Of a stretch of 64,000 bases of DNA, positions 44,527-53,762 are shown piece after piece. Numbering within the stretch: position 1 is the stretch's first letter; every line of letters starts with the position of its first letter. The stretch is taken from the NCBI GenBank assembly GCA_030388725.1, contig CP128857.1:4526001-4590000 (forward strand), in the 5' to 3' direction. Source of the stretch: Prodigiosinella aquatilis (GTDB taxonomy: Bacteria; Pseudomonadota; Gammaproteobacteria; Enterobacterales; Enterobacteriaceae). The translations under genes and the position numbers were made by a program. Under the pieces are notes generated by a model, which was not told the origin of the DNA, made no database searches, and was given only the letters and a program-made list of their open reading frames with translations.

Positions 44527-45315
44527 TTATTTTTCCGCGCACACCAAAAATAGTGGCGTTGAGGCGTAATTCACTCTCTCCGTTTCATCCCACAGCGTTT
44601 CGCCAACGCGGGTATCCAGCATCACTTTGTGATAACCGCAGTGCAGCAGTGCGGCAGTATCCCATTGCGGGCGACGCTCACGGCTGAGCGGCAGTTGGCG
44701 GGCGATGTTTTCCATCACAGTGGTATCCGTGTTGACGTAGTGATCGTCCAGCCCCAGATAACGGGCATTAGCGCGATCCTCCAGATACCCCAGACGGCTG
44801 GCCTCATCAAACAGTTGCAGATACCAGTTGGCATCAAAGTTCACCATTCGTCCGCCGGGCATCAACACTCGCCGCCATTCCTGATAGGCACACTGTGGAG
44901 CATCCAGATTCCAGGTCACGTTACGAGAAACCACCAGATCAAAGCTGCCATCGTCAAACGGCAGGTTATGCACATCCGAGCGGACAAAATTGATCGATAC
45001 GCCATGATGTTCTGCATTTTCCCTGGCTTGATCGAGCATCGCTTCCGTAATATCCACCGCCGTAACCTGATGCCCCGCCAGCGCCAGCGTAATCGCGAAA
45101 AAACCCGGCCCGGTGCCAATATCCAGCACCCGCAACACCGGTTTATTCGGCGCATATTCGGTAATTTTACTCAGCCAGGCAACTCGTTTGGCATTAGCGA
45201 GCTCGGCAACATTAATCTGGCTGTAATCGGCAGCACGATGGCTCCAATAACGCTGGACGTCCTCCAGCAACGGTTGGTTATCCTTATCAAGGAGAAGTTG
45301 ACTCACGCGGATCAT
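44527..45315 (-). CDS. SAM-dependent methyltransferase of the nik operon
   Basis: 262-residue class I methyltransferase. Motif I VLDIGTGPGFFAI, post-I AVDITEAML, motif II region NLPFDDGSFDLVVSRNVTW, and motif III RVLMPGGRMVNFD. It is the first gene behind the NikR-like operator and lies 15 nt before nikA, so it is expected to be nickel-regulated and functionally tied to metal uptake, perhaps by making or modifying a nickel-chelating metabolite. ATG 45315 directly abuts an AAAGG; a GTG at 45306 (VSQLLLDKD) has better spacing (9 nt) and may be the true start. Substrate unknown. Confidence 0.82.
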   Translation of the reverse strand: MIRVSQLLLDKDNQPLLEDVQRYWSHRAADYSQINVAELANAKRVAWLSKITEYAPNKPVLRVLDIGTGPGFFAITLALAGHQVTAVDITEAMLDQARENAEHHGVSINFVRSDVHNLPFDDGSFDLVVSRNVTWNLDAPQCAYQEWRRVLMPGGRMVNFDANWYLQLFDEASRLGYLEDRANARYLGLDDHYVNTDTTVMENIARQLPLSRERRPQWDTAALLHCGYHKVMLDTRVGETLWDETERVNYASTPLFLVCAEK

Positions 45316-45445
45316 CCTTTAATCGGTAATATGTTGGTCGGAAATGCCTCTGCCCACGGCGGTCTGCTTGACGGGATACCAAAAAGGGAGAGGGAAACTA
45401 CTGTGCCGATTTATAACAGATTGTCTGGTGTGGGTTAATTACAGC

Positions 45446-45472
45446 GTATGAAGTTTTCATAAAAAATCATAC
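45446..45472. promoter_or_regulatory. Candidate NikR operator
   Basis: GTATGA at 45446-45451 and TCATAC at 45467-45472 form an inverted repeat separated by 15 nt. The E. coli NikR box is GTATGA-N16-TCATAC, so this is a one-base-shorter match. It is upstream of the methyltransferase-nikABC operon and downstream of nikR. Confidence 0.75.
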
Positions 45473-45589
45473 TTTCTTGATCTGGCTTAATATTGCAGCA
45501 CGTTACCACCGTGTTTTGGGCCGCAAGACAATGCAGCCGGAGAGATAATATTCAGCAGAGCGCAAAAAACGGAATCGTGGGTCTTGGCA

Positions 45590-45988
45590 TTACAGCGGAA
45601 TCAGATTAAGACGGCCGTGGCGCACACCGGTCTGGGCAATCACCGATTCGGCAAACTGTTCCACCAGTGAGGTCATACCACGCAGGACCACTGTTTCCAC
45701 GCATTCATCATGACTCAGATGGATGTGCATGGTGGAGACGGTCAGGTCATGATGGTCATGCTGCATACCCGCCAGACGGCTGGAAAGCTGGCGCTCATGA
45801 TGATCATAAACGTAGCTCAACACTGCAACGCAGTGTGCTTCTTTATCCGCTGCCACCGTCATTTCCCCCAGTTCACGGCGCAGCATATCCCGAAACGCTT
45901 CCGAACGATTGGCATAACCTTTGCATGTCATCAGCTCGTCAAAGTCTTCCGCCAGTTGGTCGTCCATTGAAATCGTCAGTCTTTGCAT
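45590..45988 (-). CDS. nikR: Nickel-responsive regulator NikR
   Basis: 132-residue ribbon-helix-helix repressor. The N-terminal strand and helices read MQRLTISMDDQLAEDFDELM and NRSEAFRDMLR. The C-terminal ACT-like nickel domain has HHDLTVSTMHIHLSHDECVE with the conserved His and Cys nickel ligands, and AQTGVRHGRL at the end. Start 45988 gives the E. coli-like MQR beginning with GAGG 6 nt upstream; further upstream ATGs at 45994 and 46030 lack spacing or family support. It represses nik transcription in excess nickel, probably through the box at 45446. Confidence 0.95.
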   Translation of the reverse strand: MQRLTISMDDQLAEDFDELMTCKGYANRSEAFRDMLRRELGEMTVAADKEAHCVAVLSYVYDHHERQLSSRLAGMQHDHHDLTVSTMHIHLSHDECVETVVLRGMTSLVEQFAESVIAQTGVRHGRLNLIPL

Positions 45989-46030
45989 TGTCATCCTCAT
46001 AGGGAAAAGAAAAATACTGCCAGCCCGCAT

Positions 46031-46417
46031 TATATACTCTATGTTCCATCCGGTTGCAGCGTCAGTGATACGGCACGATATGTCAACATTCTGTAATATT
46101 ACACCGCTAATTTAGGCCCGATGTACCTTACTTCCATTGCTGGCAACTGCATGCATTGCCGGTGTAATTATCGCTTTCTTCAGTTTACTCTACGGGATGC
46201 AGATCGCCATTATGTTGGTCTCTTCACAGGTTCAAACCCCCAGACCGATAATTATCTTTCAAGATTAAGGGGGAAACATCTGCATTGTCGTGATGGTGGG
46301 TTATCTGATGTTTCTTGGCCACACAGATACTGTGTTGATGAATCCCCTGAGGGTCCAACATTACCCGCCAGCGATTTGTACTGGCCGGTATAATGCTGTT
46401 GTGAAAGGAGACACACA
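46031..46417. other. Intergenic, possibly with a decayed membrane ORF
   Basis: 387 bp between nikR and the MBL gene. A plus-strand frame around 46138-46262 is hydrophobic (LLATACIAGVIIAFFSLLYG) and ends at a stop; it may be a remnant of a membrane protein but I could not assign it. No other gene seen. Confidence 0.3.
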
Positions 46418-47479
46418 ATGCCGAAACTCACCGCAATCAGTGGAGTAGGAGGAAAGCACCCTGCCGCATTTATGGTTGAAGTAAGCGGATTTCGTTTACT
46501 GCTGGACCTGGGAATGGGCCCAGAATCGGGGATATTGCCCGATATCCAGAATGTACCGCCACCGGATGCCATCTACCTAAGCCATGCCCATGAAGATCAT
46601 TGTGGTGGGCTGGCGCTACGTTCCCAGTGGGGCAACCCGCCAGTTTACACCACCGCCATGGTCTGGCAGCAGATCCCCACCACCATAGTGGCCGAAACAG
46701 ATCGCCATACCCTGCCGGAACACGGGCACGGACATATCGGCCCGTTGAAAGTCATCACCGGGCGCAATGGTCACTCACCCGGTGGTATCTGGCTGCATCC
46801 GAATGAAAGTACAGGCATGACCTACACTGGCGACTGGAGTACCGAATCCAACGTCTTCCCCTTCGATCTGCCTCCGCAGGCAGCACTACTGATCACTGAT
46901 GCCACCTATGGTGATCGCACTCAGTCGTTGCCGGAACAGAAATCCGTTCTGCTACAACAGGCACGGGAAGGTGCCGTCATTGCAGTTCCGGCCTGGGGTC
47001 GTGCGCCAGAAATAGCGCTGTATCTGATGGAGTCCGGCATCATGCCGCGGTTTTGCTCGCAGATCATACGGGAAATCACCTTACAGTTGCCGAAATTATC
47101 CGGATATGTGAAGGACAGACTATCCACACTGCTGACCCAGCAAACCGCACAGCCTTACCAGCCGGATGATGTGATTATCTGCTGTGATGCCACAGCAAAA
47201 AGCGGACTTTCTGCCGAACTGAGTCAACAGACCGAGACATTCCGTTTTATCTTCGGCAGCTATATCGCACGTGGCACACCGGCGTTAGCAATGCTGCAAG
47301 CGGAAAAAGCGCGCTGGCTACCCTGGAACGTTCATCCCCGATTGCAAGATCAACTGATGCTGGCAAAAACCACCAACGCCAGTCAGATTCTACCCGCATT
47401 TGTGGCACCCCATAACGCCTCACAGATCGGAGAAAGGTTGTCTGGCCGGATTACCTGGGAAAAAGAGTGTGAATTTTAA
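46418..47479 (+). CDS. MBL-fold metallo-hydrolase
   Basis: 353-residue metallo-beta-lactamase-fold protein. The metal site is visible: SHAHEDHCGG (H-x-H-x-D-H), GRNGHSPGG, TYTGDWS with the bridging Asp, and a late His (PWNVHPR). The layout resembles RNase J/CPSF-type or exonuclease-like MBL proteins with a beta-CASP-like insertion, but it could also be a small-molecule hydrolase. GAAAGGAGA precedes the ATG. Single gene, divergent from nikR and convergent with asd. Function unknown. Confidence 0.8.
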   Translation: MPKLTAISGVGGKHPAAFMVEVSGFRLLLDLGMGPESGILPDIQNVPPPDAIYLSHAHEDHCGGLALRSQWGNPPVYTTAMVWQQIPTTIVAETDRHTLPEHGHGHIGPLKVITGRNGHSPGGIWLHPNESTGMTYTGDWSTESNVFPFDLPPQAALLITDATYGDRTQSLPEQKSVLLQQAREGAVIAVPAWGRAPEIALYLMESGIMPRFCSQIIREITLQLPKLSGYVKDRLSTLLTQQTAQPYQPDDVIICCDATAKSGLSAELSQQTETFRFIFGSYIARGTPALAMLQAEKARWLPWNVHPRLQDQLMLAKTTNASQILPAFVAPHNASQIGERLSGRITWEKECEF

Positions 47480-47587
47480 ACCGGAAGTAGAACGCTAAGT
47501 GGCAAATGTAACACTGAATCCGGCCTATTGGTAACGGGGGTACAGCAACAGGCGCATTCGCCAGGGAATGCACCTGTTTTACAGAAA

Positions 47588-48691
47588 CTACAGCAGGATA
47601 CGCAGCATGCGGCGCAGTGGTTCAGCCGCGCCCCACAGTAATTGGTCACCCACGGTGAACGCGGACAGGTACTGCGGCCCCATGTTTAGCTTACGCAGAC
47701 GCCCAACCGGCGTAGACAACGTACCAGTTACTGCGGCAGGTGTCAGTTCACGCATGGAGATGTCGCGGTCATTCGGTATCACTTTCACCCAGTCGTTATG
47801 CGTTGCCAACATCTGTTCGATTTCCGGCAGCGCCACATCTTTCTTCAGCTTGATGGTGAATGCCTGACTATGGCAGCGTAATGCCCCAACACGCACGCAC
47901 AGACCATCAACTGGAATCACACGCTGAGTACCCAGAATCTTGTTGGTTTCTGCCTGACCTTTCCACTCTTCACGGCTTTGACCGTTATCCAGTTGCTTGT
48001 CAATCCACGGAATCAGACTGCCAGCCAGCGGTACACCGAAATTGTCCACTGGCAGAGATCCACTACGCGTCAACGCCGTGACTTTCCGTTCGATATCCAG
48101 AATCGCGGACGCCGGATCGCTTAACTCGTTAGCCACTTCAGCGTTCAATTGCCCCATCTGCACCAGCAGTTCGCGCATATGACGTGCACCACCGCCGGAT
48201 GCGGCCTGATAAGTCGCAACCGACACCCATTCCACCAAATCGTTAGCAAACAGACCACCCAGCGACATCAGCATCAGACTGACAGTACAGTTACCACCAA
48301 TAAAGGTTTTAACACCGTTATCCAGACCTTGCTTAATTACGCCATGGTTAACGGGATCCAGGATAATAATTGCGTCATCGCTCATACGTAGAGAAGATGC
48401 GGCGTCGATCCAGTATCCTTGCCAGCCACTTTCACGCAGCTTTGGATAAACTTCATTGGTATAATCGCCGCCTTGACAGGTAATGACGATATCCAGCGCC
48501 CGCAGCGTGTCCAGATCGTAAGCGTCCTGCAATACACCCTGCTGACCACCCAATGTCGGTGCTGGCTGACCGTGCTGAGAAGTGGAAAAAAATACCGGGC
48601 GAATCGCATCAAAATCGCGTTCTTCCACCATGCGCTGCATGAGTACCGAACCGACCATGCCGCGCCAGCCAATAAAACCAACATTTTTCAT
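47588..48691 (-). CDS. asd: Aspartate-semialdehyde dehydrogenase
   Basis: 367-residue NADP enzyme converting aspartyl phosphate to aspartate semialdehyde, needed for diaminopimelate, lysine, threonine and methionine. N-terminal NVGFIGWRGMVGSVLMQRM is the NADP motif; GGNCTVSLMLMSLGG holds the catalytic Cys; ASGGGARHMREL binds substrate. Start at 48691 gives exactly the E. coli length and follows AGGACA; the frame opens farther upstream (48751) without family sequence. Divergent from yhgN, as in E. coli. Confidence 0.97.
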   Translation of the reverse strand: MKNVGFIGWRGMVGSVLMQRMVEERDFDAIRPVFFSTSQHGQPAPTLGGQQGVLQDAYDLDTLRALDIVITCQGGDYTNEVYPKLRESGWQGYWIDAASSLRMSDDAIIILDPVNHGVIKQGLDNGVKTFIGGNCTVSLMLMSLGGLFANDLVEWVSVATYQAASGGGARHMRELLVQMGQLNAEVANELSDPASAILDIERKVTALTRSGSLPVDNFGVPLAGSLIPWIDKQLDNGQSREEWKGQAETNKILGTQRVIPVDGLCVRVGALRCHSQAFTIKLKKDVALPEIEQMLATHNDWVKVIPNDRDISMRELTPAAVTGTLSTPVGRLRKLNMGPQYLSAFTVGDQLLWGAAEPLRRMLRILL

Positions 48692-48894
48692 GGTAACTGT
48701 CCTGCTTGGGATGACAAAAGAAGTCTGGCTGCCAGTTACGGCAGTAAACATAGTTTAAAGTGATGACATTCAGCCTTACAAAATGTACACAAAGTCGCAA
48801 GTGAATTTATTCGATAACACAAGGTTTTTCAGCAGTAGACCTAATATTACGGTCACTGCCCGATGTTCAGGGATTAAAGGAGTCCACCGCTAAC

Positions 48895-49488
48895 ATGACC
48901 GAAATGATCTCGGCAACCGTGCTGTTGCTATTAATTATGGACCCACTCGGTAATCTGCCGATTTTTATGTCGGTGTTAAAACATCTGGATCCCAAACGGC
49001 GACGCATCGTATTGATGCGGGAAATGGTTATTGCACTGGGCGTTATGCTGGTTTTCCTGTTTGCCGGAGAAAAAATTCTGGCAGTGCTGAATCTGCGCAC
49101 TGAAACCGTGTCGATATCCGGTGGCATCGTGCTGTTTTTGATCGCTATTCGTATGATTTTCCCGTCACAGGAAGGGGATTCCACCGGGTTGCCAGCCGGG
49201 GATGAACCTTTTCTGGTACCGATGGCCATTCCTCTGGTTGCCGGCCCGTCCATACTGGCGACATTGATGCTGCTGTCACACCAGTACCCGTATCAACTGT
49301 TGCACCTGGCGCTGGCGCTGTTTATCGCCTGGGGTATCTCTTTTGTGATTTTGCTGATGTCGAATGTATTCCTGCGTCTGTTGGGCGATAAAGGCGTCGG
49401 CGCGTTGGAAAGGTTGATGGGACTGGTACTGGTCATGCTATCCACCCAGATGTTCCTGGATGGTGTGCGCGCCTATATGAAACTGTAA
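48895..49488 (+). CDS. yhgN: MarC/NAAT-family membrane protein YhgN
   Basis: 197-residue, six-segment inner-membrane protein of the MarC family. LLLIMDPLGNLPIF is the family's first-helix motif; MAIPLVAGPSILATLML is the second. Adjacent and divergent to asd, matching the asd-yhgN neighbourhood of enterobacteria. AAAGGAG lies about 9 nt before ATG 48895. Role is uncertain; some relatives are called small neutral amino-acid transporters. Confidence 0.92.
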   Translation: MTEMISATVLLLLIMDPLGNLPIFMSVLKHLDPKRRRIVLMREMVIALGVMLVFLFAGEKILAVLNLRTETVSISGGIVLFLIAIRMIFPSQEGDSTGLPAGDEPFLVPMAIPLVAGPSILATLMLLSHQYPYQLLHLALALFIAWGISFVILLMSNVFLRLLGDKGVGALERLMGLVLVMLSTQMFLDGVRAYMKL

Positions 49489-49556
49489 CTTGAACGGTGG
49501 ATCCCGCCCCCACGGGAATCCACCGTTCAACGACACAACTATCCGCCTATTCCGCC

Positions 49557-50933
49557 TTACAGAAATAAACTGCCAAGCCCCGCCAGCAGGAAGGCGATGG
49601 TACCCAACAATGTTTCCATTACGGTCCAGGTTTTCAGCGTGGTTTTCTCATCCATTTCCAGAAAACGGCCAACCAGCCAGAAACCGGAATCGTTCACATG
49701 TGACAATACGGTGGCGCCACCGGCAATCGCAACCACAATGAAGCACAGATCAAACTGGCTCAGACCGGCCGTCGCCGCTACCGTCGGAGCCATCAATGCG
49801 GCGGTAGTCGTCAACGCGACGGTCGCCGATCCCTGAGCGACTCGCAATGCCGCCGAAACGATAAACGCCGCCACAATCACTGGCAGTCCGGTATCGGAAA
49901 GCATCTCCGCCAGAGCGTTGCCAATACCGCTGGCGCGCAACACGCCGCCGAACATCCCGCCAGCACCGGTAACCAGAATGATTGAACAAACCGGGCCTAA
50001 TGCACCATCACACACTTTTTGCAGGTGCTTCATGCTCCGTTCCCGGCTGAAAATCCACAGAGCAAAAAAGACCGTAATCAACAACGCCACCGGCGTTTTA
50101 CCCAACATACGCAGGCTTTGTACCCATACGTCACCACCGTTAACCACTTTGGCTACCGTCAAAGTATTTAACAGGGTATCGAGCGAGATCAATAACAACG
50201 GCAACAGCAATACGCTAAGCACGATACCAAACCGGGGTGGCGTATGGGTTTCATCAGCGTCGACATCATCGGTAAAGAATGACGGCAACGGCAACACAAA
50301 CTTGCTACCGGCCACCAGACCAAACAGATAACTACCGAAATACCAGGTAGGAAAGGCAATGACGGCCCCAACCAGTACCATCAGTCCAATATTGGCCCCG
50401 AGAAGTTCGCTGGCGGCAACCGGGCCGGGGTGAGGCGGCAACAAGGCATGCATCACGGCAAAAGCCCCTGCTGACGGCAAAGCATACTTTAATGTCGAGC
50501 CGCCAAACCGCTTCGCGACACTAAAGATAATCGGCAGCATGACGACCAGACCGGCGTCGAAAAAAATGGGAAAACCAAATAGCAATGAGGCAATACCCAA
50601 CGCAAACGGGGCGCGTTTTTCACCAAATTTACTGATTAGCGTATCAGCGAGGACCTTGGCGCCACCGGTAACTTCCAGCAAACGACCAATCATTGCCCCC
50701 AGGCCGACCAACAAAGCAACGGAGGCTAGCGTACTGCCAAAACCGCTTAACATGGTGGAAACAATTTTATCATAGGGGACTTTAGTGACCAACGCAGTGA
50801 TGATACTGACCAACGTCAACGCCAGAAAAGCATGAACTTTAAAGCGCATGATCAGTAGCAGCAGTAAAGCAACGGCACCAACGGCAATCAACAACAACGG
50901 GCCGGCACTGTAGGTAGAGGTAATATCTGTCAT
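49557..50933 (-). CDS. GntP-family gluconate:H+ symporter
   Basis: 458-residue permease with 12-14 hydrophobic segments. GntP-family motifs: FGFPIFFDAGLVVMLPIIF, HALLPPHPGPVAASELLGANIG, GAGGMFGGVLRASGIG, QGSATVALTTTAALMAP and HVNDSGFW. It takes up gluconate or a related sugar acid. It is divergent from gntK, with a GntR-like operator between, so both are likely induced by gluconate. Which paralog it is (GntT, GntU, other) cannot be told from sequence alone. Confidence 0.9.
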   Translation of the reverse strand: MTDITSTYSAGPLLLIAVGAVALLLLLIMRFKVHAFLALTLVSIITALVTKVPYDKIVSTMLSGFGSTLASVALLVGLGAMIGRLLEVTGGAKVLADTLISKFGEKRAPFALGIASLLFGFPIFFDAGLVVMLPIIFSVAKRFGGSTLKYALPSAGAFAVMHALLPPHPGPVAASELLGANIGLMVLVGAVIAFPTWYFGSYLFGLVAGSKFVLPLPSFFTDDVDADETHTPPRFGIVLSVLLLPLLLISLDTLLNTLTVAKVVNGGDVWVQSLRMLGKTPVALLITVFFALWIFSRERSMKHLQKVCDGALGPVCSIILVTGAGGMFGGVLRASGIGNALAEMLSDTGLPVIVAAFIVSAALRVAQGSATVALTTTAALMAPTVAATAGLSQFDLCFIVVAIAGGATVLSHVNDSGFWLVGRFLEMDEKTTLKTWTVMETLLGTIAFLLAGLGSLFL

Positions 50934-51001
50934 TATTTGTTATCCCTTCCAGCCATTATTTTAGTATGACTAATTGTTTGTGAAACCTATCACAACGCCA
51001 T

Positions 51002-51031
51002 TTGTTACCCATGCCATGATACCGGTAACAT
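51002..51031. promoter_or_regulatory. GntR operator between gluconate permease and gntK
   Basis: ATGATACCGGTAACAT at 51016-51031 differs from the GntR palindrome ATGTTACCGGTAACAT at one position. A weaker match (11 of 16) lies at 51002-51017, adjoining it. The site serves both divergent genes. Confidence 0.85.
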
Positions 51032-51090
51032 GTTAAAATCCGAAACTACTATGATGCATTTAATTTACATTTTGGGATGGAGATCAAATT

Positions 51091-51639
51091 ATGTCAGGTC
51101 TATGTATTATTTTGATGGGCGTGTCTGGTAGCGGGAAATCTTCTGTCGGTGCGGCACTGGCCAAGGTAATTAACGCGAAATTTATTGATGGGGATGATTT
51201 GCATCCCCGTGCCAACATCCAGAAAATGGCCAGTGGTCATCCTCTCAACGACGACGACCGGGCTCCATGGCTGGAACGATTGAACGATGCGGCATACAGC
51301 CTGTTTCACAAAAACGAGACGGGTATCATCGTGTGCTCGGCGTTAAAAAAGCGCTATCGTGACCGACTTCGCAACGGTAATGAGGAGGGAATGATTTTTC
51401 TCTATCTGAAAGGGAGCATCGAGATGATTGTGCAACGGCATCAAGCCAGAGCCGGACATTTTATGCCAACCAAACTGCTGAAAAGTCAGTTTGATGCGCT
51501 GGAAGAACCAGGGAAAGACGAGCATGACGTCATCACCGTGGATATTGACGGCACACTGGAACAAGTGGTGAAACGTTGCGCGACAGCATTGCGCGCACGT
51601 CTGACTGATGCTACAAACTTTCCCCTGCCAACAGCGTAA
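51091..51639 (+). CDS. gntK: Gluconokinase
   Basis: 182-residue P-loop kinase phosphorylating gluconate to 6-phosphogluconate. Walker A GVSGSGKSSVG near the N-terminus, DGDDLHPRANIQKM with substrate-binding residues, VCSALKKRYRDRLR, and GHFMPTKLLKSQFDALEEP. GGATGGAGAT precedes ATG 51091. Its last 29 bp overlap the 3' end of gntR on the opposite strand. Confidence 0.96.
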   Translation: MSGLCIILMGVSGSGKSSVGAALAKVINAKFIDGDDLHPRANIQKMASGHPLNDDDRAPWLERLNDAAYSLFHKNETGIIVCSALKKRYRDRLRNGNEEGMIFLYLKGSIEMIVQRHQARAGHFMPTKLLKSQFDALEEPGKDEHDVITVDIDGTLEQVVKRCATALRARLTDATNFPLPTA

Positions 51640-52609
51640 AACCAACATCTTCCACCGCTGGCGTAATCTGCTCTCCACGCAAACGCGCCAGCAAACGTTC
51701 AGCACCGATTTCCCCCATGCGCTCACGCGGTGTCAGAACGCTGGACAACCGGGGCACCATTGCCTGACCAATATCGTGACCGTGGAAACCGGCAATGCCC
51801 ATATCCTGCGGGATACGTAATCCCTGCCGTACACATTCAAACATCGCACCGACCGCCAGATCATCATTGGTGCAGAATACGCTATCCACCTGGGGATATT
51901 CTGCCTGAGCCAGGCGCAGCAGCTCTCCTCCCAGCGAATATGACGACGCAATTTCACTCATGACACAGTGGCTGACCAGACCAGACGCCTGCATGGCTTG
52001 CTCATAACCTTCACGTTTCATGAGAGTGCGCTCATCCAACCGTGCGCCCAGATACACAGCATGACGATAACCCCGGTCAATCATATAGTGCGTCATCTGC
52101 CGGGCGGCCTCCACATTATCAAACCCGACAGCCAAATCGAGACAAGGTGAAACTGAATCCATCAGTTCCACTACCGGAATCCCCGCCACTTCAATCATCT
52201 GACGGGTACGAACAGTATGTGTACGCTCGGCCAAAATCAATCCGTCAATATTATAAGACAGTAATGACATCAGCCGCTGCTGCTCCTTCTCAGGGTCGTA
52301 ACCGTAATGCGCCAGCATCGTTTGATACCCATGAGCATCCGCTACCCTCTCAATACCACGCAACACCTCGGCAAATACCTGATTGGTCAGCGAGGGCAGC
52401 AACACGCCAATCGCCCGGCTGGTGGCACTGGCCAGAATGTGTGGCGCACGATTGGGAATGTAGCCCAGTTCATCAAGCACTATGGCGATCTTTTTCTGCA
52501 ACGCTGGGGAAACCTGAGAAGGATGGCGCAGATAACGGCTAACCGTCATTTTGGTGACACCAACTCGGTCGGCGACATCCTGAAGTACCGGTCTTTTCTT
52601 CTTTATCAT
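51611..52609 (-). CDS. gntR: LacI-family gluconate repressor GntR
   Basis: 332-residue repressor. N-terminal helix-turn-helix VLQDVADRVGVTKMTVSRYL and hinge (ALQKKIAIVLDELGYIPNRAPHILASATSRAIGVLLPSL), followed by the periplasmic-binding-like effector domain. It controls gluconate uptake and phosphorylation through the operator at 51016. Convergent with gntK (29-bp overlap), whereas in E. coli gntR and gntK lie in the same direction. Confidence 0.92.
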   Translation of the reverse strand: MIKKKRPVLQDVADRVGVTKMTVSRYLRHPSQVSPALQKKIAIVLDELGYIPNRAPHILASATSRAIGVLLPSLTNQVFAEVLRGIERVADAHGYQTMLAHYGYDPEKEQQRLMSLLSYNIDGLILAERTHTVRTRQMIEVAGIPVVELMDSVSPCLDLAVGFDNVEAARQMTHYMIDRGYRHAVYLGARLDERTLMKREGYEQAMQASGLVSHCVMSEIASSYSLGGELLRLAQAEYPQVDSVFCTNDDLAVGAMFECVRQGLRIPQDMGIAGFHGHDIGQAMVPRLSSVLTPRERMGEIGAERLLARLRGEQITPAVEDVGFTLLAGESL

Positions 52610-52772
52610 CCGTTGATATCCATTAAGAGAAAAATTTTTCGGAGTCTAACAAAAAAATAATTGGCAGAATATGTATCCAGCATCCGGCAGGTACAAGCGA
52701 TGGATTGGACCATTAATAATGACAGGAAACCGTGAATATTTTCACGATTAGGTAAGAAAGTAAGCCGAGAAA

Positions 52773-52799
52773 ATCAGGGTAATGTGAGATTACCCTGAT
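52773..52799 (-). terminator. Terminator after yhhW
   Basis: Perfect 11-bp stem ATCAGGGTAAT / ATTACCCTGAT with a 5-nt loop, followed on the minus strand by TTTTC, 9 bp beyond the yhhW stop. Confidence 0.85.
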
Positions 52800-52807
52800 A
52801 ATGGGCA

Positions 52808-53503
52808 TTATACCGGCGGCAGATCAAACAGTAGAATTTCACTGTCTTCGCCAGCGAGGATGGAGAGTTCGGTTTCATCCTTGATGGCCAACGCATCACT
52901 GGTGGTCGCCTGATGACCGTTAATTTCAATTGTACCGCGTACCACCTGAATCCAGATCTGGCGTCCCGCCTGAATCTGATAGACGGACTGTTCCTGTGAT
53001 TTTAGTGGCCAACGCCACAGCGTCATGTCCTGAAAAATCTTAAGGGAACCATCACGGGCATCTGGTGACAGCACTAATTGTTTCCCCTGTGGAGCATCAA
53101 AACGCCGCTGTTCATAACGCGGTGCCAGCCCGGTTTTTTCCGGAATAATCCAGATTTGGTACAGATGCAGCAACGTGTCCTGACTGGCGTTATATTCCGA
53201 ATGACGGATGCCGGTGCCGGCGCTCATAATCTGGAATTCGCCAGTGTGAATCTGCTCTTTGTTACCCATGCTATCCTGATGCTCAACCGTTCCTTCCAGC
53301 ACATAGGTCAGAATTTCCATATCCCGGTGAGGATGGGTGCCAAAACCCTGTCCGGCATCAATCCGATCTTCATTGATCACTCTTAGTGCGGAAAATCCCA
53401 TAAAGTCAGGGTCGTAATAATCCGCAAACGAAAAGGTGTGCCAGCTATCCAGCCAGCCGTGATTGGCGTGTCCACGTTGATGGGCTTTGCGTAAATAAAT
53501 CAT
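52808..53503 (-). CDS. yhhW: Pirin-family protein YhhW
   Basis: 231-residue bicupin. The N-terminal cupin carries the pirin metal motif: GFGTHPHRDMEILTYVLEG (His ligands) and MSAGTGIRHSEYN (His and Glu). E. coli YhhW has quercetin 2,3-dioxygenase activity in vitro; its physiological role is unclear. It is located between gntR and ryhB, as in E. coli. GGAACGG lies before ATG 53503. Confidence 0.92.
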   Translation of the reverse strand: MIYLRKAHQRGHANHGWLDSWHTFSFADYYDPDFMGFSALRVINEDRIDAGQGFGTHPHRDMEILTYVLEGTVEHQDSMGNKEQIHTGEFQIMSAGTGIRHSEYNASQDTLLHLYQIWIIPEKTGLAPRYEQRRFDAPQGKQLVLSPDARDGSLKIFQDMTLWRWPLKSQEQSVYQIQAGRQIWIQVVRGTIEINGHQATTSDALAIKDETELSILAGEDSEILLFDLPPV

Positions 53504-53635
53504 GGTCCGTTCCTCCCGATGTTTTTTTTAGTCTAGCGGCAGGAAGAGAATAAGAAAGCGCAAAAAACTCAACGCTCTGTTCAAAAAATACGAACGGGAA
53601 TTTTAGGAAACATAAATTCCAAAAAAAATAAAGAA

Positions 53636-53757
53636 GTAAAAAAAAGCCAGCACGTGGCTGGCTAAAAAATACTGGAAGCAATGTGAGCAATGTCGTGCCT
53701 TCACAGTAAAACCGCAATGTGTCGCAAGGACATTATCATCAGGCTTTCCCGGAACGC
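53636..53757 (-). ncRNA. ryhB: RyhB iron-starvation small RNA
   Basis: Minus-strand transcript of about 120 nt between yhhW and glpC. Its core GCACGACATTGCTCACATTG is identical to the base-pairing core of E. coli RyhB, and TTCCAGTATT continues that match. It ends in the hairpin AGCCAGC/GCTGGCT followed by a T-run, again as in E. coli. The predicted 5' end near 53757 is aligned to E. coli; this makes the RNA about 30 nt longer than the 90-nt E. coli form because of an extended 5' part. RyhB with Hfq silences iron-using proteins when Fur is relieved. Location beside yhhW matches E. coli gene order. Confidence 0.9.
53645..53663 (-). terminator. ryhB intrinsic terminator hairpin
   Basis: AGCCAGC-ACGTG-GCTGGCT (seven-base stem), with eight Ts following on the minus strand. 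It ends ryhB and may also stop transcripts reading through from glpABC. Confidence 0.85.
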
Positions 53758-53762
53758 GCACT

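Noticed and set aside
46210..46240. tRNA-like GGTTCAAAC segment
   Set aside because: No acceptor stem or cloverleaf can be drawn around it. No tRNA or rRNA gene was recognised in the window.
46121..46393. 90-codon plus-strand frame between nikR and the MBL gene
   Set aside because: Cys/His-rich composition without a family, no ribosome-binding site; a different frame there looks more like a decayed membrane segment.
53445..53717. 90-codon minus-strand frame upstream of and overlapping yhhW
   Set aside because: It runs through the ryhB RNA and its terminator, has no family resemblance and overlaps yhhW out of frame. The ryhB explanation accounts for the sequence.
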